The notes below the pieces were generated by a model. It was given only the letters and a program-made list of their open reading frames with translations, did no database searches and was not told where the DNA came from. From contig JAEVHH010000001.1 in assembly GCA_017607445.1 (NCBI GenBank), forward strand, positions 7,812,001 to 7,876,000: DNA of 64,000 nt, in the 5' to 3' direction. A program made the position numbers and the translations under genes. Below, one piece after another: positions 36,706-48,389 of this stretch. Within the stretch, counting starts at the first letter, position 1. Each line of letters opens with the position of its first letter. Origin of the DNA: Histoplasma ohiense (lineage: Eukaryota; Ascomycota; Eurotiomycetes; Onygenales; Ajellomycetaceae).

Positions 36706-37239
36706 ATTATCTCTCTTCTTCAAAGACCTGGTCTTCAGAGCTTCTTATTGCAACATGTGAAGTTCATAATATGTGCTGTGTGATTGATATTGTATAAAGT
36801 TCACAGAATCAGACTGAATTAATTGTTGAAATTAATTTCAAAGTGTTGCTGTTTCAGAAGAATGTTTTTTCATCTCTGATGTTATTGCAGTTCAATCATG
36901 ATTTAGACACAATCTCTGAACCTCTTTTCTTTAACTTTTACATCAAAAAATTGTACTCTAACAAAATCATCACCACCATCATCATCAACAATTTTTTATT
37001 TAAAAAGAATACATCAATTTATCAAATAAAGTACACTGTATTCTTCTATGCAATTTTTATTGCAAGATTTGAAGTTTTGATTGTGTGGTTGCATTTTCCA
37101 TTTTGGATTGAGTTTTGTGTTGTTGCAATCTCTTTGATCAACATTGTAATATTGATTTTCATTTTCAATATCTGTTTTTCATTCTTGCTTCTTCTTCTTC
37201 TTTGAACAAGATCTTGATACTAATTAAAGTTATGATAGA

Positions 37240-38382
37240 ATATCAGAACCAGCTGTTTCCATTGCTGATTTGAAGTCTATGAAGAGTGATATACTGTCTG
37301 CCATTGAGAGCATTTGCTTGGATTGTCTGAAGAGATTGCAGAACTCTTCAGTATATTCTTGCTTTGTGAACAATGAACAGACACACTGTTACATCTGTCA
37401 TATATCAAATAGAAATTGTGCTGCTGTAAGTTTTCTTAAACTGAGATTGTTATGAATACTAACAGATTTAGATGTCTGAGCACTTTCACAAAATCAGTCA
37501 ATCTTTGATCAATGAATTTCACAAGATGCTGCTCTTCAATGAAGTTTCAGATGAGAGATTTGCCACATATCAAACTGTCATTGTAAGATTTGTACTTGAT
37601 ATGCAGATCTACAAGAATGCAGATGAGGTTCTAGAATTCTATATAAACTCTGATAATCTGTTATCACAGCAAAATATAGCATTCAATTATAGCAGCATTT
37701 CAGAAAGTGTGTTTTCACATTCTGCTATTATATCAGTGTCATTCTCACTGAGCCAAGATCTTGGTGCATTATTTGAGTTGACTGATAATATAGACAAAGA
37801 TAAGAAAGCAGACAGTTCTGTTGAAGTGTTAGAAAGAAATACAGCAGTATATTGCTGTCATTGTATTCAACATTTGACAACATCTCTTCATCATCATTGT
37901 GAGTCTGCTGAGAGTTGATGCAAAAAATGCAAGCACTGCTTGGTGACAAAGCACACTTGCATTTCAGTAAGTTATTATTCAGATGTTTTACAGTATTCAA
38001 TATTAACTTGTATTAGATGTCAGCAGATGCTGTTGAATTGACTCAGACAGTTATCAATGCTGCTGAGAATCTAATTGTCACTGATGTGAATACTTCAAAC
38101 ATTAATATTTTGCAGAGCACTGTGACTGCAGCAGTTAAATTCTTTGCTGTGAAGATCTGAAAGATTCAACAAGACAGTTCTTCTGAGACTTCAGCTGAAA
38201 TGATGATTGATGAGATCTCAGTGGTTACATCATCAGTTGCAGCTCTCAAATCATCATTGAAACATTGTGCTTTGTCAGTTGAGAAAATCCAGAATAATAA
38301 ACAGATTTGTCTTGATGATAATTTCTTAAATAACACTGATCAAGCTGAGACAGATCTGTTTTTTAATCTCTGAGTGGAATAA
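37240..38382 (+). pseudogene. Convergent spliced cysteine-module gene (C3 copy)
   Basis: Exons 37240-37425, 37472-37966 and 38017-38382, again 186, 495 and 366 nt. The start ATG is changed to ATA. Both introns have indels relative to the other copies (46 and 50 nt instead of 47 and 57), while exon lengths are unchanged. All cysteines of both modules are kept. TGA codons occur late in exon 2 and in exon 3. It ends 13 bp from convergent pol. Confidence 0.7.
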
Positions 38383-41300
38383 GTATATTCAGCAGTCATT
38401 GTTATTTTCTTCATTTTCATTTACTGACTGACTTCTGATAGATTTTATTAAACTGTTTCAAGTACTTCTGACTGTTCATCAAGTTTTTCTTGAGTTCCCA
38501 AGAATTATCTGTGTCTGTACAATCTTTTCATTTAACAAGATATTGTGTTTGACTGTGATACTGACATTTGTCTAATATAGCTTCAACTTTTCATTTCTTT
38601 TGCATATCTATAATTATCAGTTCTGCTTGCAGGATTTGTCTGTTGCATGTATGATATGATTTGAGAAGAGAAATATGAAATATAGAATGAATTTCTTTAT
38701 ATTACAGCATGAGTTTCAGTTTGTACATCTGCATACTGTGGATATCAATTATTTGAAAGAGACTCAAAAATTGATGATCTAGTTTGAGTGAGAGTTACAA
38801 AATGAATATATTTTTTGCACACAGCATTACTCAATCCTCTATCTTAAAGTTTTTTGATATATGGTACTGATCATAATACTTTTTCTCAGCTGCTTTGACA
38901 GCTTTCAGACATTCTCAGATCTTATTCTCCACTTGCTTCATTTCACTTGTTTCATCACTGATTTTGACACACTCATGCTTGGGGGTTCCACATCTATGCA
39001 AAGTTCAGTTGGTCAGCTGATCATCACTTCAGATGATGTCATTTTTATCAATACATGGAAGATATTGTTATATGCTCATTGCATCAGAGAAATCCATTCT
39101 ATTCAATTATCTTGTTGATAGCTGCAATATGTGTGAAGATAATGTTCAATCATCTGATTCAATCATTCTGTCTGACTGTCGGTTTGTGAGTGGAATGCCA
39201 TTGATAATTTTCATCAGACATAAAGCAGATAACATAATGTTGATCAAAACTTGCTATTTATTAATGAATCTCAGTTGCTAATAATGTTCACAGATAGATC
39301 AAAGTTCTTCACAATTCTTCATATAATAATATCCACAAGTTCTTCTGCATCTAGCTCTGAAGATATGAGCACAATTATGACTCATTTGATGAATAAATCA
39401 ATAAATACAACAATAGCATTATAGATCTGACTTCTCTTTTTATTATCTGACAGATCTTCAATAAAGTTCATGCTAATTGTATACCATTTCTTATCTGACA
39501 CTGAATGTAATTGTAGCAATTTATACAGCTTGTGCTGTGGTATCTTGATACATTGACAAACATCACAAGTTCTCACATATTCTGCAATCTCATCACTCAT
39601 ATCATGTCACAAGTACTTGCATTTGATTGCTTCAATGATTTTATCACATCCAAAATGGCCATCTTGAAGATCATCATGATTCATTTTCATTATTTCATAT
39701 TTTACAGCTTTGTCTTGCAGTATATAGACTTTATCATCTTTTCTAAGCAGATCATCTTTATCTACTGCTCAGATCAAATAATTATCTACACTAGTATCAC
39801 TCATCTCTAATCTTCTGCAAAGTTCAGATATGTTGACATCTCTATTCTGAATCTGCAGTAAAAGTTCAATGATGAATTCAGCTATCTCTTCACAATAGAC
39901 TGTCTTGAACTCAAATATCCTAACAGCTAGAATCCATGACATCAGAGTCTCTAGATCTAATCTCATAATGTCTATAATCTCATTCTCATTCACAGATGCA
40001 TTTTTTATTTTGCAGAGATTGTTATCATCAACAATTACAGACTTCTTCACCCAACAATTTTCATTAGCTTGCAGATCTTTTCATATCATCTTGATACATT
40101 GATCTAATTTTGTATTTTCTTTTGTCTTTAGTGACTTAAAGATTCTCTTACACAGCTTCTCTTGCAGAGTAGAGAGCTCTGTCAAAAAAGCTGTATATTT
40201 TATAAAATCTGAGCAACAACTTGATGCATCTGCAGGATTATTTTTCCCAGAACAGTGCTCTATTTCAAAATTGAACACTGAGAGCATTTCCATCCAATGA
40301 ATCTGATATTCATTTAGCTGCTTCATTGTCATGAAGCACTGAAGATTAGCATGATCAAATAAAACAGTTATTGAGTATCTGCTATTATATAGATAGTGAT
40401 ATCATTGTCTGAAAGCTTCTACAATTAATAATATTTCTAGATTATATATTTGATAACATCTTTCTGCTTCTGTGAGGTTTCTAGACCAAAACACAATTGA
40501 GTGTCAGTTATCATCATTCATTAATTGTGATATTACTGCAGTGATTGCAACATCAGATTCATCTGTTTCTATATGAAGTTTTCACTGTAGATCAAAGTGG
40601 ATCAACAATAGTGCTTTTGTAAAGCATTCTTTTAACTGCAAAATTGCATGCTTGTAGTTTTTATCTAACTGAACAGATGTGTTATTCTTCCCTCTTTTCA
40701 TTTCATAATCTTTTAACAATTTGGTCAGAGATGCTGTTATTATCAAGAACTTGTATATGAATCAACAATAAAAATCAACAAATTCTAGAAATGTTTGCAA
40801 TTCATTTATAGTTCACAGTTCTGACCAATCTAGAATCATGTCAACACAGCATTTCTCAACAGTAATGTCCTGCATGATAATCACAAAACTCAAAAATCCA
40901 ATTTCTGTTGTATGGAATGTACACTTACTAAGTTTGACATATAGTCTTCATCATCTTAACCGTTCCAGCACATTCTTAACATGGATGACATGTTCATCAA
41001 GTATGTTTGAATAGATTATGATATTGTCAAGATAAGCCACACAATATACATCTAAAAGATCACTGAGAGCTTTGTTGATATAAGATTGAAAGATCACAGA
41101 GACATTGATTAGCTCAAAAGATAAAACTAGATATTCAAAGTATTTATATCATATTCAAAATACTGTTTTTCATTCATTCTCTGCTCATATGCAAATTCTA
41201 TGATACATATCTCTAAGATTCAGCTGCATATATATTTTAGCATCTGCTAATCTATCAAGTATTTCACTTATCAAAGACAGTGGATATCAATTCTTGACCA

Positions 41301-41787
41301 TTATTTCATTCAATTCTTGATAATCCACACAAAGATGCAGGGTTCCATCTTTCTTCAGTGTAAATAATACTGGCACATCAGCTGAGCTCTTGAACAGATG
41401 TATTCAATTCTTCTCTAACATCTTTTCAATATATTCTCAGAGAACAGAGAGTTCTTGAGGTGATAAGTTATATATCAGTCAATATAAAGATTCCTTGCCA
41501 GGTTTGAGATCTATGGCATGATCATGAGATGTATGTTTCATGTCAGATATGTCTTTTCAGAACACATCAAGATAATCTTTATAATCATCTAAGATATTTG
41601 ACTCAGTTGCTGCATTCACAGCTCATAATGATAAGGCAGTAAATATAATATTGTCATCATCAATTAGTATTGCAAATTCTTTGACAGTATTCAGATGCAT
41701 GTGATTAATATTTGATGCTTTTCTATAGATTCAGCATCTTCACACCCAATCAATATCAGAGTTCACAGCTTTCAACCACAGCATGCT

Positions 41788-44096
41788 GGGCGCTGCCCAG
41801 ACGATCTGCAATGGACCTGGTAGCTGCTTTCACTCATGAGATGGAGGCAGCCTTCGCACAAAACAAGAAGATATCCATGATCACAATGGATGTGCAGAGT
41901 GTCTTTGATGCTGTGCTGTGCAGACAGCTGCTTCAGCAGATGACACCACAGAGATGACTGTGCAAGCTGCTACAACTCATTGACAGCTTTCTCATCAAAC
42001 ACAGAGCTCAGATTCAGCTGAAGAGGACCATCACAGCAGTATATCAGATGCAATGTGGCACATCACAGAGGTCTTCTCTGTCATCAATACTGTTTCTTCT
42101 GTATCTGATAGAGCTGCTGTGACAGAATTCAGAATTGTGCTTTGGCTATACAGATGATCTGAATACTTGACAGACTACACACTCACTTGACAGCAATGCT
42201 ACTCTTCTCAGCCATGATATACAGAGTATTCTGAGATGAAAGAAGACAAACAAGATGATCTTTACATCAGAGAAACTTGAGATAATTCATCTCACAAGAA
42301 AGTGACACAATGAAGCACTGTCAGTGATTGTGTCAGAGAATCTGATCATACATTCTGTCACTGTCTCAGCTGAACAGAAGTCAGTACTTCACTAACTGAG
42401 TGTACATTTTGACAGAAGACTCATCTGAAGATTATATATCTCTATCTGAGTAAAGAAAACAAGAGCTGTGACTCAGTACATCTGAAATCTAGAGAAGATC
42501 AGAGATGAGTCTTCAGCAGATACTCTGCAGAAGATAATCACTATTTATGTGATTTTCTTACTGCTCTATAGCACAGAGATCTGATACAGCAGTCACACAC
42601 AGTCAGCAAGACATATAGACAGAAATGAGAAAATCAGCTCTCATCTGAAATAACATATGAAAACAGTCAAGAAGATGTTTATCATAACAGTCAGAGAAGT
42701 TCTTTCAGTTTTCTGTACAACATTCATTGCAACTCTATATCAGAATGCTGAACTTTCATCAGCAATGATAGCTCTGAAGGAGATCAAAATATATTTTGTA
42801 ACAAGACTTCAGATGATGAATGAGAGACATCCACTGACTTCACAAATAGCTTCTTCAATGATTATACATGGAAGAGAGGCTGGAACTCAACAGTATTTGA
42901 AGATCAAGATTCAGAGGTTGAAGACACTGCTGTCTGCAGTCAATAAATCCACACTTATCATTTCACACTACTCAGAGAGATGTGGGACAGACTTCACAGA
43001 AAGTGTAGACAAAAAAAATACTGCTCAGATATTCAAAAAATGATGAGAAAGTCAATCTTCAACAGATCTATATATTTTCTCAGATGAATCAGAACAGATT
43101 TTTGACAACAGCAAATAAATGAGCTATAATTTTATAGTCTATCAGAGAAACAAAGAACTGATCAGCTTCTCAGCTGCACTGAGCTCTATATTATATATCT
43201 TCAACACTGAGACAGTTGATGTCTGCTGTGTATTAGAGTGTGTAGTGAAGCTTCTATTCTGTGTTATAGATGATGGCATCAGTTCTCAGATCTGACTCTG
43301 CCTTGACAACATCTCAGTCATCTGAGATATACAGAGCAGTGCAGTAGTCTTCTTGAACTGAGTCTACAGCTACTGTTACAAACTTCTCAGACAATATAAT
43401 GTGAATCTGAAATGAGTCTCTGAGTATATGAGAATAGAGAGTAATGAGAAAGCAGACTGTCTGACTAAGCAGATAGCCTCATCTACTGCAGTCTCAGTCT
43501 ATAAACTTGAGATCATGCTCACAGTCAGTGGAGTCTGCACAGTGATCAAGCAGCTCAGTCAAAAGACAGAATGAGAGTGATGAAACAGAGTCTGTGAAAA
43601 GCTCTCTGACTGATATCAGAGCTGAAGATTCAGCAGACTGACTGTGAAATATCAAGTAAAGACTTCTTCAGAGCTCAGCATATCACAGTATGCTCTTCAC
43701 TGCTGACTCACACTCTGCTTCTTTCATAAGAACTTCTTCTGATACCACAGATGTTTTCAGCATGCAGATGTGAGGCTCATCTGTGTTTGTGAATACAACA
43801 AAAACTCAGAACATTTGATACTCTGTTGACACTCACAGAGACACTTCTCTCACTGACTCAAAATATCAGCAGCACAGCCACACAACTGAACAACAGCTGT
43901 AATCTATCTAGAGTCTCTGATCTCTATAGACTTTGTAGAACTGCTTGACTGCACACAGTTCTACACACAGTACTGTATGAGATAACACAGCTGTTTGAGC
44001 ACACATTATCTGACAGCCCCTCACAGCAGTTCCAAGTCTATACAGATGATACAGATAGCACAACATTCAGTACAACTGATTCAATCAATACAATAG
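41788..44096 (+). pseudogene. LINE polyprotein, C-terminal part: RT, RNase H, zinc finger
   Basis: One frame from the truncation point to TAG 44094-44096. RT: LPRRSAMDLVAAFTHEME, then MDVQSVFDAVL, then YTDD at 42147-42158 (YADD expected). RNase H: FSDES near 43077 (SDGS-type) and ESNEKADCLTK near 43440. C-terminal zinc finger CVCEYNKNSEHLILC (C-x-C...H-x3-C) near 43785-43830. This order is that of Tad-type fungal LINEs. Many TGA codons; dead. Confidence 0.85.
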
Positions 44097-44285
44097 ACTC
44101 AATCAATACAATCAGTACAAACAGTACAATCAGTTCAATTGATACAATCAGTTCAATCAATTCAATCAGTACAAACAGTACAATCAGTTGAACCAGTTCA
44201 ATCAGTACAAATAGTGCAATTGATACAATTGATTCAATCAGTTCAATTAGTTCAATCAATTCAATCAATTCAACTGATGTGAATG
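44058..44285 (+). repeat. Degenerate tandem repeat at the end of the LINE frame
   Basis: About 230 bp of imperfect 9-10 bp units (caatcagtac / aatcaattc / caattgata), starting inside the last codons and continuing into the 3' region. Confidence 0.75.
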
Positions 44286-44960
44286 ATTAAATCAGCATGA
44301 TTGACTCATCTGTTTCAACTAGCTGTGGTGTAATCAGTACAGTCTGTATGCTGACTCAGTCAATATGTTTCTGACTGCAGGCATGCACTCTTCTTCTTCT
44401 TTCTCACTGCTCTCTCTATCTCTCTTCACTTCTTTTCTCTCACAGTCTTCTTCAGTGCTCTCTCCTCTCTCTCTCTCTGAGTTTGTGCTGAGTCATATGA
44501 CTGCAAGATGTCACAGAGAACACAGTCTTTTCTTCACTCTTCTCTTTATTTTCTTTTTCAGAACACTCTCTTTTTCTCTTTTCTTTTATCTATTTCATCT
44601 GTCTTTTCTCTGCTGTTAGAAGCACAGACAGTTCTCAGATCAACTGAGAGAGTTATTTCTCTTCATTCACTATAAAGTCTTTCAGACACAGCAGTGGTGG
44701 TTCCCTCAGAAACCACACTATAGCCTCATCATGAATGACCATACATCAGATCAGAAGTGAATGTGCAGCTCAGTAAAATTCTTTTCAATGAGCTGAGTCT
44801 TCTCAAGAGTTGTCATCTGAATTCTGTTTTCTTTCTCTCTGTGTATATAGAAATCTCTTCAGCATAGCACATCTCCATGCTCTTCAGAAGGCTTCTGAAA
44901 CACAGACACTGCCCGTGTTTTCTCCAGAATGTTAAACCAATACAAACAAACAAACAAACA
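44286..44960 (+). other. 3' untranslated region of the LINE
   Basis: Pyrimidine-rich stretches (ttcttcttctttctc and ctctctctctctc), no domain recognised, ending with caaa repeats at about 44941-44962. Confidence 0.7.
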
Positions 44961-45309
44961 AACCACAGCATGCTCAAAATTACATTATATCTGTTAATGT
45001 CAGTCTTTTTGAAATGGTGGAATTCTTCTTGAAGAACATATTCATCATCAATAATCTTCATTGCAGCTCTTTGTTGTTCATATAACTTAATCTTATGATT
45101 ATCAACTGCTTCTACTACTTTTGATTTATCTTCTGTTTTTGAGAAATATTTTGATGCCCAGGTGTGGGATATAAAGTTCACATCTGCATCAGAATTCACT
45201 AGCATTCACATCATCGTCCATTCTGCTTCTGTCAGCATTCATATATTCATTGTCAATAATCATTTATCTCACAGTCTAGTTGTTCATATTCTCAATACAG
45301 CAGCTGCTT

Positions 45310-46368
45310 CTACAATTGAGATTGTTGATTTTTTGCTTGTCAGACTTGGTTGCACTTTTCAGAGTGTAATATTCAACAATCATTTGCAATATGACCCTTT
45401 TTATGACAGTGAGAACACTTCTTCATTCAGTTATATTTATCTTTCTTGATTTGTTCAGTTGAACTCATTTGTTCCTCTCATTTTCTCTTGTTTCAATGAT
45501 TGCTAGAGTTATCAGAACAATACTGATTCTCTATAAATATTACAGATCTGTCTTTGCAAATACCACATCATCACTTCAGTATATTTTTCTTGAAAGTCTG
45601 TAGAGTTTGAAGTAACTCTTTATAGTTCTGAGATTCTTGATTTCAACAGTTGAGTTCAGTGTGTAGTATCTTCAACATTTTACTACACAAATTATCCATT
45701 CTTTGTTCTTTGCTATATGAGAGTAAGTAGTATTCTCAGTCTTTGAGATATTTAGAGAAGTTGTGTATCAATTGTCATTCTTGTTGCTTTATATTTTGAA
45801 ACTTTTGATTCATCAATCAGCACTGGTTCTGTGGATTGTTAATTTGCATTTCTAGATGTGATAGCATATCATCAAAAGTTAACAGTGTTGCTCCTCCACA
45901 TCTCTCATACAATGATACAAAATTCAATTATTTCTGCTTAACATGGGCATCAAAATAGAGTTTAGCATCATTTATCTTGTGTTCTTTCTTTTGATAATAT
46001 CAGCAGTGATGTGTAAAGAGAGTCAATATACAATCTTTATAGTTCTTGAATTCTAACATATTTTTTTCTTGATAATAGTTCTTAATCTCTAATTTCAGTG
46101 GTGTTTCATTATCTTCATCTATATCATTTGCAAATCAATTTTGCAGCAGTTCTGTGGTGATATTCTGAGTTAATTGAGACTTGATGAGAGTATCTCCACA
46201 AATCTGTGCTTTCAACTTATTAAATCACTGTTGTGCATGCAGAATAGCTAATTACTGCTCTTGTTCACAGATTTGATCATTCAACTATTGCAAGCATGCA
46301 TTGTGATCATCAGAGATGATAGAGGATTCAGATTGATTTTCAAGAGATCTTGTATATATTGAGACTAT
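45310..46368 (-). pseudogene. Gag of C3
   Basis: 1059 bp by alignment with C1; the start codon is ATA (46368-46366) instead of ATG. Zinc knuckle near 45417-45376. Slippery site A AAA AAT at 45334-45328, TAG stop at 45312-45310. Confidence 0.8.
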
Positions 46369-46454
46369 CTTACATGTTTTAACTAATATTGCATGTTTTA
46401 TTGTAGATGTGTGTAACAACAGACCACTCAAATAAAGTTTAGAGTGATTAGAAT

Positions 46455-46725
46455 TGTAAGAGATGGTTATAGATATAATTATAAGAGTAGTGTGAAGTAC
46501 ACATGTAGAATGTTAAAAAGATAGCAATCTCTATTATTCAAAGCTAATCACTGATCTTCTAATATCTATGGATATCAGCAAGCATTATATAGGCGACCAC
46601 CACATCCTACAGCTGTCTATGATATCATATGCTATGTTCATCCTCATTAATTCTGGCGTGTTCTGTGTTCTTTTATCGCCATATAGCTATTTTCTAATAT
46701 AGATATCTTCGTTGCGTCTATTACA
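46455..46725 (-). repeat. 5' LTR of C3
   Basis: 271 bp, tgtaagagatgg...ctattaca. The right flank is a family A fragment. Confidence 0.92.
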
Positions 46726-47721
46726 AGACATTTGTCTTCTCACTTCTCTTCTCTCTCATCAACCTACTCATTCTTCAGCACATTCAATGAAGAAAGACAT
46801 TTTTCTTCATCTTTTTCTCTCACTTCTTCACTGTTTGAGGCACCCTCTCCCTCTGCTCCACAGATGTCAGTGGCAAATTGACAAAGAAAACAGACATCAT
46901 AAGTACTGCTGCAGCCACTGATGTCTCCACAATCTTCTTCATTGACTCTTCAGCTGATTTCTTCTCAATCAATCTCTTCATCACTGAGCCTCTGAAGCTC
47001 ATCACTTTCAAAACCCTCATATCTTTCTCTTTCTCTAATGCCTCTACTCTGAAAGAATCAGACACAATCACTGTTATCAAAATCTGCATCTCTGCAGACT
47101 CAGCTGCTGTCTGATGCTGAGATTATAGAGCATTCATCTCTGCTCTGCTCTGAGCAGACAGCATTATCAGATGAGATGCATTCAATTGTTTAACTAAACA
47201 ATGAAGACAACTTTTGTAGCTGATCATATTCTCTTCAATCATCACTCTCACAAAGATAAACACTCATCTGTATATGATGTGCCTTAGAAGAGATGTATCA
47301 TGTATCTAGCATCATTATCAATATATCAACATTGCTAAGAGCACTACTATCTATTCAAAAGCAAATTTGAAGAAAAAGAAAAAGAAAATAAGAATTAAAG
47401 AGAATTACTCATGGATTTGCAGAATTTTTCTGCAGAGACACAAGCCTCACAATGCTTTCAAGCATTTGATCTCAACACACATCAAAAATTGACATCTCTC
47501 AATTTGAGAGCACAACATTCACATGGAATCTGATTGTTGTGCATCACATGATTAGAGCTAGAACAATATAACAAGTGAACAGTGAATGATACTATACAGA
47601 AACAAGCTAGTGGCACACATAACCACACTAATAACACCACTGACAAGAAACACCAGCAATAATATATGATAAGCACTCAAGAAACAACTTACTTGAAATT
47701 GAGATAACTGAGAAAGTTCAT
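46726..47721 (-). pseudogene. Convergent spliced cysteine-module gene (A3 copy)
   Basis: Minus strand. Exon 1 from ATG 47721 to 47693 (29 nt, as in A2), donor GTAAGT 47692-47687. Exon 2 begins at 47557 after TTCTAG; it is two codons shorter than in A2 but stays in frame. The cysteine module is C-x2-C-x10-C-x9-C-x2-C-x6-C, with His replacing the extra Cys of A2, which settles the alignment. The second donor has decayed (ATGAGT for GTGAGT). About 50 bp of extra sequence (about 47343-47390) falls inside predicted intron 2. Exon 3 retains SFRVEALEKEK, KKIVET and FFVNLPL. The 3' end is cut off by C3. Confidence 0.65.
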
Positions 47722-47885
47722 TTTGAAAAAAGAAGAAGAAAGAAGAACTGATGAAAATTTAAAAATCTTTATTAAATTAGAAATAAGAAAATCACAGCAG
47801 AAGAGCAAGAAGTTTGATGATGATCAAGTTAAAAAAAAAAGAGAAATCTTCAAAAAAAAAGAAATTCTTTTTGCTTCTCTGCATG
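46726..47885 (+). mobile_element. Family A fragment A3
   Basis: Similar to A2 from about 13381 to 14515, i.e. the convergent-gene part only, without pol and without LTR. It is truncated on the left at C3 and on the right at gcatg (47881-47885), where element F or unassigned sequence begins. Confidence 0.85.
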
Positions 47886-48389
47886 TGTGGTAATTTCGGC
47901 TTATTATTCTTCCGTGGTGTACACCACCCTCTATTATCAAGGATGATGTACACTACTGCACTAGTTAATTTGTATAAGAAGAGCTGCAAAGCTTAGAAGC
48001 TTTGAACAGCTCAAACAATCTTTGAACTACATCTGATAGTATGTATAAATCAAAGAAAGCATACACTTCTGAGGGTGTGATAATTCTGTCTATAATGTGA
48101 GTTGTAGTTATCATGTCAGTGTGATCATCTCTATGCTCTAGAGCTCAATTGTATGAATGAGTGGTGAAGTTGAAATACTTCTGATTGCAAAATCAGTAGC
48201 AGACAACTCACTGTCATATATGAGATAAGCTGAGAATGTAGAAAGATGATGTAGAGATGAACAATGATTCAAAGAACCACTCTACTCACAAGCTTAAGAA
48301 GAAGTCAGTCAGTTGTATGATCAAGAAAATATCAACAAGAAATCAACTACAAACAATATTCTTAAGATATAGAGAAAAGCATACAACTG
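47886..48389. other. Region upstream of element F gag
   Basis: About 500 bp that may be leader or a decayed LTR of F. The first about 80 bp retain CG and GG pairs and contain a perfect 14-bp palindrome gtggtgtacaccac at 47914-47927. No second LTR copy is in the window for comparison. Confidence 0.4.

Larger units (their letters stand above)
41788..44960 (+). mobile_element. 5'-truncated LINE (Tad-like), inserted in C3 pol
   Basis: Flanked by a 14-bp TSD aaccacagcatgct (41774-41787, 44961-44974) and ending in a (CAAA)n tail, the hallmarks of target-primed reverse transcription. It starts inside RT, so ORF1, endonuclease and the first RT blocks are missing. Its first about 200 bp are GC-rich and little mutated; the remainder is decayed. 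Confidence 0.92.
38396..45328 (-). pseudogene. Pol of C3, split by the LINE
   Basis: Coding parts 45328-44975 and 41787-38396. The same domains as C1: protease near 45200, RT with YLDN, RNase H, integrase with CDVCQCIK about 39560-39540, chromodomain near 38590-38430. After removing the LINE and one TSD the length is 3746 bp; a 4-bp deletion near 38943 breaks the integrase C-terminal frame. Stops are mostly TGA. Confidence 0.87.
15906..46725 (-). mobile_element. Chromovirus C3, host of C2 and the LINE
   Basis: A family C element in minus orientation. Its 3' LTR is cut in two by C2 (15906-16117 and 36647-36705, together 271 bp); its 5' LTR is 46455-46725. The body lies at 36706-46454, with the LINE at 41788-44960. 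No TSD is visible: the left flank is ctgat and the right flank is agaca, inside a family A fragment. This suggests a deletion or exchange at one edge. Confidence 0.9.

Noticed and set aside
44038..44268. Minus-strand Ile/Glu/Leu repeat protein
   Set aside because: Translation of the degenerate caatcagta-type repeat at the end of the LINE.
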